Source: Hippopus hippopus
Lineage: Eukaryota > Mollusca > Bivalvia > Cardiida > Cardiidae
DNA: 64,000 bases
Reading direction: 5' to 3'
Assembly (NCBI GenBank): GCA_946811185.2
Contig: OX328096.1
Span: 37,026,011 to 37,090,010 of the forward strand
Below, in pieces: positions 10,635 through 20,351 of the stretch (positions are counted from its first letter, which is position 1; every line of letters begins with the position of its first letter). The notes beneath the pieces were generated by a model. It saw only the letters and a list, made by a program, of their open reading frames with translations, ran no database searches and had not been told where the DNA came from. The position numbers and the translations under genes were made by a program.

Positions 10635-11620
10635 GTTGAACCTCTTCTTAATGAATCAAACATAAATGTAAAGAATATTAAGCCCTTTAAACTTCCTGTA
10701 AAAGAGCCGTGGACCATAGATCCACCAAATATTATTTTTGATCTCAACGTAAATAAGAAATCGGCTACAAATCCATTATTTTATCAAAATAAATTTTTAG
10801 AAATCAAATCACAGTATAAAGATTACATTTCAATTTATACTGATGGTTCGAAACAAGATAATAAAGTTGGTTGCGCTTCAGTACACAAGCAAGAAACTGC
10901 CAAAATAAGACTACCAGATCATAGCTCTATTTTTTCAGCAGAAGCTGTAGCTTTAAACATTGCTCTCTGTTCAATACAAAACAATAATAACAAGAAATTC
11001 ATAGTTTTTTCTGATTCAATGTCAGTTTTACAATCTTTAAAACATCCTGATAACCCAAATCCATTGATTCAACAATTTTTCAGAAAATATGTTTATTTAT
11101 GTAGATCAAAGACAATAATATTCTGCTGGATACCCAGCCACATTAATATAAAAGGTAATGAAATAGCTGATCAAGAAGCAAAGGATGCCGTAAATATGAA
11201 CATAGCCAACATAAAAATTCCTTATACTGACAAAAAACAACAAATAAATGAATTTATCAAGTCTGAATGTCAAATTAATGGCAACAATGTTTTAACAACA
11301 AGCTTTTAGCGATCAAACCAAATTTTAATGATAAATATGAATTTTATTGTAACCGAAAAAGTCAAGTAATTTTAACAAGATGTCGTGTGGGACACTCAAG
11401 GTTTTCATATGTGCATCTTTTAAATAATGAGAGAGCACCACAATGTATAAACTGTAATGAGCCTTTAACTATAAAACATATTTTATTAAACTGTAAAAAT
11501 TTCGACCGTATACGGTCAAAACATTTTAGTGTTGATAGCTTACACAATTTATCTTTACATATACAACAAAATAACATTTTAGAATACCTAAAAGAGATAG
11601 ATTTTTATAATAAAATATAG
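10635..11620 (+). pseudogene. LINE ORF2 RNase H domain and C-terminal zinc finger
   Basis: In the same frame as the RT thumb, past the TGA, the sequence reads SIYTDGSK (first catalytic Asp), FSAEAVALNIAL (Glu), IVFSDSMSVLQSL (Asp) and CWIPSHINIKGNEIADQEAK (the His-Asp part), a complete RNase H1-type catalytic set. A frameshift near 11305 leads to a final frame with RCRVGHSRFSYVHLL and CINCNEPLTIKHILLNC, the Cys/His finger found at the end of RNase H-containing LINE ORF2 proteins. It ends at TAG 11618-11620. Confidence 0.85.
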
Positions 11621-11728
11621 ACTTTCATATTAACATTTTATTGTTCCATTTCTAATTATTACCTTCATGCGCGCTAAATGACCACAGCTGTCGATGCGCC
11701 TTAAAACACCAATTAATAATAATAATAA
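11621..11728 (+). other. LINE 3' UTR and (TAA)n tail
   Basis: It contains AAATGACCACAGCTGTCGAT and GCGCCTTAAAACACCAATTA and ends in TAATAATAATAATAA. Its last 40 bases closely resemble the 3' ends of the SINEs at 16078-16348 and 60523-60756, suggesting a shared RT recognition tail. Confidence 0.75.
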
Positions 11729-11737
11729 AAGTCTAAG
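11729..11737 (+). repeat. Target-site duplication, right copy (AAGTCTAAG)
   Basis: Exact repeat of 6251-6259, immediately after the LINE TAA tail. It marks the 3' border of the insertion. Confidence 0.85.
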
Positions 11738-12866
11738 CTTTCTATGAATTCAGATATTTCTGACTCCAATTCTTGGTAATTTGGTCTTTCAGGTGTAGGT
11801 GCAAATTTAAATCCTTTTCTTAAGAGTTTAATTTCAGTATCTGATAATTTTCTATTTGAAAGGTTAAAGATTTTTACTTTTTTACTGTTCGGCGCTCTAT
11901 CAGTCAGGGTAGTGTTTAGGAGCTCTGGCTGTCCTCTAAAAAATTATCATCATTTACCTCTTCATTGACGTTACTTTGGATAATAAGTTGGTTTTTAGAG
12001 AAAATTCTGTCACGGTTTTCATTTGTGCTGTATTGATTGTTTGTGATACGTGATCTCGGGTTAAAGGATGGTCCAGTTCTTTTCCATCGGGGATTCGGTC
12101 TTGGATCTGAATTGCTTGGTTGCATTGCAAGCTTTTTAAAAAATCGTCTGGGTATTCTGCTGATGCTGTAAGGGTTCTTGCTGATCCAATGATTCCTGAC
12201 GACTTTTATCTCTACTTTCGGACTTGAAAAAAGGATTTTTATCTCTGAAGTCATCTTTGAATGCTTTTTCGTAATCTGAGAGCCATCGATCATTCTTCTT
12301 CCATCTTCGTTTGGAGATGATTTCGTTATTGTATGTTTCAGAGTTCCACCAATCAATGAGAAGCTTTTGTACCTGTCCTATTGATTTCTTTGAAATGACA
12401 TCAATCATATATGCATCAATTGCTTCATATCCTTCTTTGTGCTGTTCTGCTGTCAGTGATTGTAACTCGATCTCTGTCTCGAAATCTTTTTTCACAGCTT
12501 GTTTCCAGATCTTTCTCTGTGCCTCTGCTTCATTTCTAAAAGCTTTCTTCTGTAGATATCTTGGAATGATAATGATTTCACTATCTAACCATCGTGTATA
12601 AGTGTTCTTGTGACCGTCATTCTTGATCATCCCCCAGTAAGCCTCCCGACGTTTTTGAAGTTTAAAGTTCCATAGATCAGTGACAGCTTTATTTTCAGGG
12701 CTTCTTCTTCTATGATTCCAGATGTCCTGTCAGCAGTTCGGTTCATTTCAAAGGTATCATTGCTCATAGTGTTTGAAAGATTTGAGATGACTTGTGTCAT
12801 CTCTGTTAATGTTGGTTTTAGCATATCCCGTTCTTGGTTTTCAGTCGTTAATTTTGATTGCTTCAC
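11738..12866 (-). pseudogene. Penelope-like element, N-terminal region
   Basis: Minus-strand pieces in three frames. They run from ATG 12866 (MKQSKLTTENQER) through NTYTRWLDSEIIIIPRYLQ, AIDAYMIDVISKKSIGQVQK, LLIDWWNSETYNNEI and RRWKKNDRWL to KIFNLSNRKLSDTEI and KGFKFAPTPERPNY, ending at EFIESLD next to the LINE. The NLS-x-LSDTE and KGxKFxPTP signatures are the usual lead-in to PLE RT domains, so this is the 5' half of the element whose 3' half lies at 4167-6259. Together the halves make about 1070 codons. The charged N-terminal extension has no function I can name. Frameshifts lie near 12630, 12350 and 11915. Confidence 0.8.
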
Positions 12867-13180
12867 ACTCTATATATAGACTAACGTAAAAACATATACA
12901 GGGCATGAAATATATTTGTGTACAAAGATCTATATTGAGTAAAAAATAGTGCGTATAAATATATCTATTGTGTATAAAAATAATTATGGCCTATAAAATA
13001 TTTTTATTGTGTATAAAAATTTTTATTGTCAAGAAACAATATAATTGTTCAGAAAAAATATTTATTAAAGATATAAAAATATTTTTTTCATTGCAAAATG
13101 AACATTTGGTGCATGTAAAAATGTATTTGTCATGAAAATATTTATGTGCGGAGTTGAAATTTATTTGCTAAATAAATATA
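12867..13180. repeat. AT-rich degenerate tandem repeat upstream of the PLE
   Basis: Repeated variants of TGTATAAAAATATTTTTATT, about 80 percent A+T. It may be the 5' non-coding end of the PLE or an independent minisatellite. No second hammerhead core was found here. Confidence 0.45.
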
Positions 13181-14672
13181 TATACTGACGTCAATAAAAA
13201 ACGCCTCATCGAAAAAGTGCGGTAGCTTTGTACATATCTAGAATATATATGTCACTTTTTGCCTACCATAGAATTTTCGCTTCTCTAATCTACTGAAGCA
13301 TGAAATTTCGTGCCAGTCTATTATGTTTTCTTCAAACATGGCTCATGGCACCGTTTTGGCCAGGCTCCCCATGCATTTTTCCCACGGGGTTATGTCGGTC
13401 AAAATTCCGCATGTGTAAACAGTAATTGATTTACAGTTAAGTACTCAAAGCAATATTTTGAAAACATCAATTTCGAAAATGCCAAGACAAAAAATTGAAG
13501 AAAGAGCACGCATTTTGGGCATGCTTGAAAGCGGTCTTTCTCAAAGTCAAGTGGCAAGACGCTTTAACGTTGCAAGATCAATAATAGTGCGTCTTGTTCG
13601 ACGGGTAAACGAAACAGGGAGCTTGTCTGATAGACCCCGACCTGGTGTTCCGCGTGTGATGTCTGTACGACAAGACAATTTCATCCGTTAACGTCACTTG
13701 CGAAACCGTTTTGTCACAGCGCAATCCACAACGTCGATGGTTATAGGGAATCGTGGAAGACATGTAAGTCGGACTACAGTAAGGCGACGTCTTCGGGAGC
13801 GTGGAATATTGTGCAGGCGGCCGTACCGTGGTGTTGTGCTAACTGACGGCCACCGTCGGGAACGTCGGCAGTGGGCTCAAAACAACATTTGAAGAAGTTG
13901 GCGTGATGTGGTCTTCAGTGACGAATCCCGATTGAACCTTTCCTGTGCCGACGGACGAGTCCGCGTTTACCGTCGACGTAATGAACGGTACACCCAAAGT
14001 TGTGTTCTGGAGCACAACCGTTTTGGTAGTGGTGGTATAATGGTTTGGGCAGCAATAAACCACACATTTAGAACTGACCTAGTGGTTATTAATGGTAATT
14101 TAAATGCCAGACTGTATGTAAACCAAGTTCTTCGTCCTGTGGTCGTTTTCAGCAGCGCCGTAGCCTTACATTTCAACATGACAATGCACGCCCCCACACG
14201 GCCAGATTTACCAGAAACTTTCTCATGGCCAATAATATTGCCGTGCTGCCATGGCCTGCTAACTCCCGATTGTAACCCAATCGAACAAATGTGGGACATC
14301 CTTGGACGTCGTTTACGTCGACGTAACCCACTGCCGCAAAACGTCCAAGAATTGTCAAATGCTCTTCGTGAAGAGTGGGCTCGCATTCCACGCTACCTCC
14401 TGCGTAATCTGTGTGGTTCCATGGGACGGCGACTGCAGGCACTGATAGCAAGTCAAGGAGGCCATACACGGTATTGATGAATTTAAGGGGGTGAGTTTGT
14501 TGAAATGGCTGTTAAATTTGTGTAATATTTAGCTAAACGCTTGTGTCATATGATGTGTGTAGAAATATTGACAAAGTCCATTTTTAAATTACAAAGTCAT
14601 GCATTCGATATTTAATTCATGAAATATGACACGACAGAGAGAGATGAGGCGTTTCTTATGGACGTCAGTATA
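13181..14672 (+). mobile_element. Tc1-like DNA transposon 1 (decayed)
   Basis: About 1.49 kb with terminal inverted repeats: left ATACTGACGTCAATAAAAAA then CGCCTCATC; right, reverse-complemented, ATACTGACGTCCATAAGAAA then CGCCTCATC. TA dinucleotides flank both ends, as expected for Tc1/mariner insertion. It encodes one broken transposase. Confidence 0.85.
13479..14477 (+). pseudogene. Tc1-like transposase, DD34E, broken
   Basis: The likely start is MPRQKIEERARILGML at 13479. An N-terminal helix-turn-helix region (LSQSQVARRFNVARSIIVRL) and a second DNA-binding region (RPRPGVPRV) follow. The catalytic core has VFSDESR (first Asp), QHDNARPHTAR (second Asp, in a shifted frame near 14175) and PDCNPIEQMWD (Glu). 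D-to-E spacing is 34 residues, the Tc1 signature. In-frame stops lie at 13689-13691 and 13890-13892, and a pair of compensating frameshifts at about 14145 and 14275. The end is GGHTRY, shared with the second Tc1 element. Confidence 0.85.
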
Positions 14673-15149
14673 TATTGTGTTGGGTAAAATTAGCATTATG
14701 GGATAGGACGTTATTTTGTAACAGCGACTTTGATTCGCTAGATGTTAAGCCTGATGTGACAGACTTCAGTGACAACATGAGGATTGCTTGAGAAGATTTT
14801 TAAACGAGGCCATTTCAGGTAAATGATTTTGTAAGGAATCGGCAATTCTTTTTACACTGTAGGACAAGGGAGACAAAGCCAGGTGACATTGTAACGAATT
14901 TCCAGTCGAACGAGCATCTGATTGAATATGAATTTGCGTTCATTTACCGTCGCCACCCGTCCGGTTGTCCATATGGGCGACGCCCTTGAAGGCTGTTAGT
15001 ATTATTACGGGGGATAGTGTAGATAGGAGTCTGAACATGCAAAATTGCAGTTCAGAAAATTGCAGTTCAGAAAGAATGCGATGCTTTGCAAGAATCGGGC
15101 ATCAGTTCTATCATTAAAAAAAAAAAAACCCACACATACAAAAAGCCAG
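14673..15149. other. No gene recognised
   Basis: Nothing recognisable between the Tc1 element and the SINE; it includes a duplicated AAAATTGCAGTTCAG and an A11 run. Confidence 0.5.
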
Positions 15150-15487
15150 AGGGTTGATTGATTGGTTGGTGTGAAACGCCGTTTAAACATTATTTCAGCA
15201 ATATCGCGGCGGCCAGCGCATCTATCCATGCTTTCCAGGAGTTTCTTTCAATCAGTACTCCGCACACAATTCTTTCCAAGCCACTTGCTGCTTTCCCACA
15301 CAACCATCGTCAAAACAATGGTCAGCAGTGAGAGAGGAATGAATCCTGTCGCTATGACAATCATCAATCCTCTGAAAAACATTCGCCGATCATCAATCCT
15401 CAAAATATTGGCCAAGCCGGGGATCGAACCAGCGACCCCCTGTTCTCAAATCCTGTTAGCTTGAGACTGATCAACCGGAGCTCCAAA
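15150..15487 (-). mobile_element. tRNA-derived SINE
   Basis: On the minus strand the head (from about 15485) reads CTCCGGTTGATCAGTCTCAA with a pol III B box GGTTCGATCCC at about 15431-15421. It ends in GGCGTTTCACACCAACCAAT with a (CAAT)n tail at 15152-15165. The length and the ATTGCTGAAATAATGTTTAA tail region fit a SINE, not a tRNA gene. The 100-codon frame across it is incidental. Confidence 0.75.
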
Positions 15488-15727
15488 ACCAGAGGGAGCA
15501 AGACATAAAGAGGAGTACAGTAGTCTATATAAGCACCCATTGGAAAGGGGTATGGTGTATTCTGTGGTATATGGTATACTTGTCAAGCTGTGCTTACGTA
15601 CTGCTGTATTCTTTTCTCTGTTTTAAATTTTGTATTTGTCGCGCATACTGAAACCGTACAATCCATGCGCTATGTCGTTGTAAAGTTTTGTAAATAACAC
15701 CGTTATTTTCACTGCTGGTTTGGCGAG

Positions 15728-15845
15728 GATTAACTCTTTCCTTACCAATGACGAATTAAAAGCTTTTGTGGATGACATAGATCAAGATCATATTGCACAG
15801 AACATGCAGACTGATCCTTTATCTACATCGTCCGCCACATAGTAC
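15728..15845. repeat. TTAA-type MITE remnant (second family)
   Basis: It starts TTAACTCTTTCCTTACC and contains AGATCAAGATCATATTGCAC and GCAGACTGATCC, the same palindromic core as 2582-2700. The right end is worn. Confidence 0.45.
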
Positions 15846-16077
15846 TTATCTATGACAGTAGTCATAGAAATCTGCTTGTACGAGTGGGAAAAAAACCACG
15901 GAATTTCTAGTAGTGAAAAGTCCTGGGTTTCCACAGTGTAGCCGGGACCCCTTTGGGTAAAACACTTAAACAGCTATGCCCCTACTATCCCAGGCCTGGG
16001 GGGTTTGGCGGGGGAGGATGTTTGTAAATGACTGGTCTTAACAGTATATCTTCCATTCTAGTCCTTCATATAGAACA

Positions 16078-16348
16078 GCCCCGCCCGGGTGGCTCAGTGG
16101 TAAGCGTGTCGGACTCATGACCTGGTGGTTGTGAGTTCGATACCCGGTTGAGGCGAACCTTCTTTCCGGCGTATTTTCGACTCTCACCTCTGCTGAAGCA
16201 TGTGGGAAAAGTAGTCGGTGGCTTTGGAAAGAAAGTTGTGTTAGTACTGGTGTGAGAAAGCCAGGAAACACATGTTCGTCACCGACCGCCATGATATGAC
16301 CTTAGCTGTTAAAGTGGCGTTAAACCCCAATACAACCAACCATCATAT
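16078..16348 (+). mobile_element. tRNA-derived SINE
   Basis: The head GGGTGGCTCAGTGGTAAGCG holds the A box and GTGAGTTCGATACCC the B box, with tRNA-like spacing. A body of about 150 bp follows, then ATATGACCTTAGCTGTTAAA and GGCGTTAAACCCCAATACAA with a (CAAC)n-type tail. The 3' end aligns with the LINE 3' UTR at 11660-11715, so it was probably mobilised by that LINE family. Confidence 0.85.
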
Positions 16349-16876
16349 AGAACAGAGTAAGGATTTTGTACATTGAAGTGTGTATTTGTAATGTCAGCTT
16401 GGATTTTGAGTCATTGGACCAAATAGTCACTTACTGATTATCCTTAAAAACCGCAAAATACTAGAAATAAAACTTTTATGTGATTAGTATTTGTACAAGT
16501 CTATGTACTCATTCATTTCCATACATAAAAAATAATCACATTACAATCCCACAAGCTCAATCAGTCAAAGCCATGGTTGTGTGAAACCTGCCAGTGTATT
16601 CATAACAACTGGGAGGCGCTTTTTGTTTAACTCATTTGATTTGCATTTCAGAACTTGAATTCCATTTTTTTGGACCAGAACCTGCGACTATCATGAAACC
16701 TGCAATTCAGCCGCTAGAGAACATTCTGAGTGATCTAAAGTCAAGTTTAATCTTCAAACTTCCCAAGTAAACGGAAGCTATCAGCTCTGAAGTCCAGAAG
16801 GTGGTCCAGCCTTTACCAAACTTGTCATTCATGAAGTCCAGCGTGCTAATGTTTTCTATACGTATGGAATAATAAA
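16349..16876. other. No gene recognised
   Basis: Unremarkable AT-rich sequence; no motif or repeat family seen. Confidence 0.5.
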
Positions 16877-16877
16877 C

Positions 16878-17335
16878 TTAACCCTTTACCAAATAATCTC
16901 GAGTTTTAACAACCCTCAAAAGAAGACTTTTGAAAAAGAAAAAAAAAAGTAACCAGCATTTTCTCCTATGCCCACAATGTTTTCTACATGTCTGGCAACT
17001 TTCAGTTTTTGAGTCTTATCATTGTAGATGATCAGTGATCTATACTGTACTCTTTTCTGAGACATCAATGTGAAAGTATTTCAGTGAAGAAAAATGTAGG
17101 AGAAAGAAGTAAAATATCTCAAATGGTCGTCTATGAAAAAGAACGGAAGGGAAAGTAAAATGTCTCAAATGTTACACTTGTATGGTAAACAGTGTGGAAA
17201 AGAAAGGGATTGCATGTAGCATGCATTTACACAATTTTATACTGGTTCAAATTGAAGGCATTTGCAAATGACAAATATGACTCAAAAATTCAAACTTGCC
17301 TTTGGAAGGATAGAAAACATTGTCGGGAAAGGACT
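16878..17335. repeat. Two partial copies of the palindromic TTAA-type MITE
   Basis: 16878-17010 starts TTAACCCTTTACCAAATAAT and contains AACCAGCATTTTCTCC and CCACAATGTTTTCTACAT. 17244-17335 has the other flank (AATTGAAGGCATTTGCAAAT, then GGATAGAAAACATTG). They may be one copy split by about 230 bp of other sequence. Confidence 0.6.
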
Positions 17336-18215
17336 TAATGCAGGTCAAAAGCTTGACTTTCAGGGGTGTTATAACTCGGGGTCCTGTGACAAGGGGTTAT
17401 GCTTAATAAGCATAATGTCTCTGTACCAAGAAAAGATTGAGGGACTGTCATAGCCCTGTCATTGTCTGCATTGTCAACCTGCACTGGAAAACATCATCAA
17501 ATCTCAATCTACAGTTTCACAATAGCAACTGAAATTTTGTACTGTATGCCTAGGTTTAAAGATGTCTGGGCCTGATTTCACGAATAAAAAATAAGTCTCT
17601 TATTTTGCTCAAATCTGCTAACGGAATCATTTTCTGACATGAGTTATTTATTTGAGACGTGTTTTCCTAACCTTACCAACTTCAGTAATAGTCTCAATTC
17701 CTGAGCTTACAGAAGGTTTCAGAGCGAACCCAGAAAAATAGTGGACTTCAATCGGTTAAGTTGAGTTAAGTTGTGAAACTGGGGCCCTGATCGTTTCACT
17801 GTCTTTATAAGCACCCAGTTGTCATCACCATATTACAGAGTTAGATATCATTACAACAGTCACAGATGTGTTGGTGACAAACAGCAGATGAATCGTTTTA
17901 CTTTATCAGTTTTCTGCACTCCTTCTTGAGAAAGCTGAGCTGAATTGCCAAAATAACCCTTTATGGATTATTTTACTCTTTCACGCAGACCCTGTCGGTG
18001 TTTTACTTAGTACTTTTTCATAAGAGTTTGCTGTTTTTATTGTACAGTTCGATCACATTTATCCTTTGATTTAAGTTTTTAAAATCTAGTCATATTTTGA
18101 ATATGATGTTAATTTTAAAATTATGTACCTTGTTTTAATGTTCCTAGCGACTTGTAATAATGATGTGTTTGTGTTTCATATACTTGTTAACTGTCCACCA
18201 CATGACAGAATTTTA
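17336..18215. other. No gene recognised
   Basis: No exon, RNA gene or clear repeat found by eye. Confidence 0.5.
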
Positions 18216-18705
18216 GAGTTGTCCACATTGAAAGCATTTGCAGACAACAAAGTAGTTTTAGTTTAAATGTTTGTGTTTGAGTTCAAGATAAAAGTCTACA
18301 AAACTTTGAAGAAGGAAAACCTGCTGGTTTGGCCGAAACAAAACATATATGTGGTTCCGTTTACCTTACCGTGTCTTAATTTTTACACCCGACCCTTAAC
18401 ATTTTTTTTTCACCTATTGATCGCTTAGTATTTCATAACATTTTAAGTTCTCGTCGTCCTCGGAAAATTCAATGTTGTTTTACCTCTATTAATTGCAAGT
18501 GGGCGTGTCTGGAAAAAAAGTAATCTAAAAAATCAAAATATTTTTCCTACCTACCGACCATAATTCTCAGAAATAGTAACCGGAACCACATACAAATTTT
18601 CTTTTGGCCTTATCAGCAATTTTTCCCTTTTCAACAATGTTTTCAAGATCCATCTTCTTGAGAGTCAATAGATCAGGAATATTTGGTTAAAGGTTATGTT
18701 CAGTT
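18216..18705. repeat. Palindromic MITE copy interrupted by another MITE
   Basis: The left half (GTCCACATTGAAAGCATTTG, then CCTGCTGG) and right half (TTTTCCCTTTTCAACAATG, then TTTGGTTAAAGG) belong to the main TTAA-type family. The insertion at 18348-18593 separates them. Confidence 0.55.
18348..18593. mobile_element. Small MITE with TATGTGGTTCCG termini
   Basis: About 245 bp with inverted ends: left TATGTGGTTCCGTTTAC, right (reverse complement) TATGTGGTTCCGGTTAC. TA at both borders would fit a Tc1/mariner-type target duplication. It has no coding capacity and sits within the older MITE. Confidence 0.6.
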
Positions 18706-18756
18706 GTCATAGATACATGTACTATTATTATGCTAAAGTGCTGTTCAAGAGTTTAA

Positions 18757-18860
18757 ACCTTTACTTGAGGATCTGGCATTTTTACGACCCTTAGGAAGAA
18801 AACTTTTGTAGACGTTTTTGTCAATGGAAAATAAGGACCCCTAGAAATCGGCATTTATAG
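18757..18860. repeat. Palindromic MITE remnant
   Basis: AAACCTTTACTTGAGGATCT and ACGACCCTTAGGAAGAAAAC match the end and flank of the main TTAA-type family; the rest is lost. Confidence 0.4.
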
Positions 18861-18861
18861 C

Positions 18862-20240
18862 TTACCTGAGCACGAAGTGATCAAGGTCATGTTTTGTGAT
18901 TGTGCTGTGTCGGTCGTGCGTCGTCTGTCGTCAACTTTTATCTTGAGTTCGTTATAGAGGCCTTATTTTCAGTTCGATACTCATGAAACTTGGTCAGAAT
19001 TTATGTCTTGTAATATCTCGGACGAGTTCGAAAATGCGTCCTGTCAGATCAAAAACTAAGTCACAAGGTCAAATCTTTGAAAAAGTCTTGTGTACATTCT
19101 AGAGGCCACACTTTTAGTCCGATTCTCATGAAACTTGATCCGAATGTTTGTCTTGGTGATATCTCGAACGAGTTCTAAAATGGGTCATGTCTGGTCAAAA
19201 ACCAAGTCACTAGGTCACATCTGAGAAATACCGTGTGTACACTCTGGAAGCCACGTTATCAGTCCGATACTCATGAAACTTGTCCAGAATGTTTATTTTG
19301 AGGATATCTCAGATGAATTTGAAAACGCATCATGTTTGGTCCAAAACTAGATCAGTAGGTCAAATCTTTGAAAAACCTTGTGTACACTTTAGAGGCCACA
19401 TTTTCTCTACGATATTTTTAAAAATTCATCAGAATGTTTGCCCTGAAAATATCTTGGATAGTTTTGAAAATTGGTCATTTCGGGTCGTAAACTAGGTCAA
19501 CAGGTCAAATCTTTGAAAAACATTGTGTACGCTCTAGAGGCCACATGTATAGTACAATACTCAAAAAAGTTGGTCAGAATGTTTGTCTACATAATATTTC
19601 GGACGAGTTTGAAAATGGGTCAAGTTGGTTCAAAAACTGTCACCAGGTGAAATCTTTGAAAAACCTTGTGTATGCTCTAGAGGCCCCATTTTCAGCACAA
19701 TACTCATGAAAGTTGGTCAAATGTTTGTCCTTATGATATCATGGACAAGTTTGAAAATGGGTCATATTGGGTCAAAAACTAAGTCATTCGATTAAACGTT
19801 GGAAAAACCCTTTGTACGATCTGGAGCCTATATTTTCAGTGCAATTCTCTTGAAACTTGGTGGGAATGTTTGTAAGAAAATATCTTGGATGGGTTTGAAA
19901 ATGGGTCATTCTGCATAAATAAAATTGGTCACCAGGTCAGATTTTTGAAAAATCTTGTGTACGCTCTAGGGGCCTCATTTTCAGTCCAGTACCATGAAAA
20001 TTTGTAAGAATATTTGCTTCGAAGATTTCTCAAATTTGAAAGTGGGTCATGTCGGGTAAAAAAGTAGGTCACGAGGTAGAATCTTAGAAAAAAAACGTTA
20101 TTTACACTTTAGAGGCTACATTTTGGGTACAATAGTATCAAAAATTGTTCAGGATGTTTGTGTTGGTAACATCTTGTATGAGTTTGAAAATTTTGGTCAC
20201 ATCGGGTCAAAAACTAGGTCACCAGGTCTAACTCTCATAT
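18862..20240 (+). repeat. Tandem-array element, family A (about 145-bp unit), copy 1
   Basis: The head has TGAGCACGAAGTGATCA (GAA-loop hairpin, one mismatch) and a leader GTCGGTCGTGCGTCGTCTG. About nine diverged units follow, each carrying versions of CTCATGAAACTTGGTCAGAA, ATCTCGGACGAGTTCGAAAA, GGTCAAAAACTAGGTCAC and CTCTAGAGGCCACATTTTC. A second, better-preserved copy begins at 62987. Reading frames inside are repeat artefacts. Confidence 0.8.
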
Positions 20241-20252
20241 AAGGCCCTTAAC

Positions 20253-20345
20253 CCTTTAATAGACAATTTTGTGTTTTAAAGACCCTGAGGAAAAAGCTGT
20301 TTGAAAGTCTGTGAAAAAAGGATAAAAAGCTGGTTAGGCCTAAAA
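20253..20345. repeat. Half copy of the palindromic TTAA-type MITE
   Basis: Starts TTAACCCTTTAATAGACAA and runs to AAAAAGCTGG, then stops just before the Tc1 element. The other half was not found on the far side, so the interruption is not a simple clean insertion. Confidence 0.5.
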
Positions 20346-20351
20346 AGATAA

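Larger units (their letters stand above)
6260..11728 (+). mobile_element. Full-span non-LTR retrotransposon (I/Nimb-like) inserted into the PLE
   Basis: A 5469-bp insertion bounded by the 9-bp duplication. It contains a 5' UTR of about 1.2 kb, ORF1 with three zinc knuckles, ORF2 with endonuclease, reverse transcriptase, RNase H and a C-terminal zinc finger, and a short 3' UTR ending in (TAA)n. An RNase H domain together with a knuckle-rich ORF1 fits the I superfamily; the Nimb clade is my best guess. Both termini are present, but the copy is inactivated by an internal endonuclease deletion, a mutated RT site, stops and frameshifts. Confidence 0.85.

Noticed and set aside
13197..13216. Second hammerhead core at the PLE 5' side (CGCCTCATCG)
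   Set aside because: The bases belong to the terminal inverted repeat of the Tc1 element, recur at 14644-14652, and lack the CTGATGA box.
16078..16160. Genuine tRNA gene (also at 60685-60751, 60165-60256 and 15421-15485)
   Set aside because: A- and B-box sequences are present, but each is followed by a SINE body or tail, or is a truncated SINE head, and no full cloverleaf could be drawn by eye.
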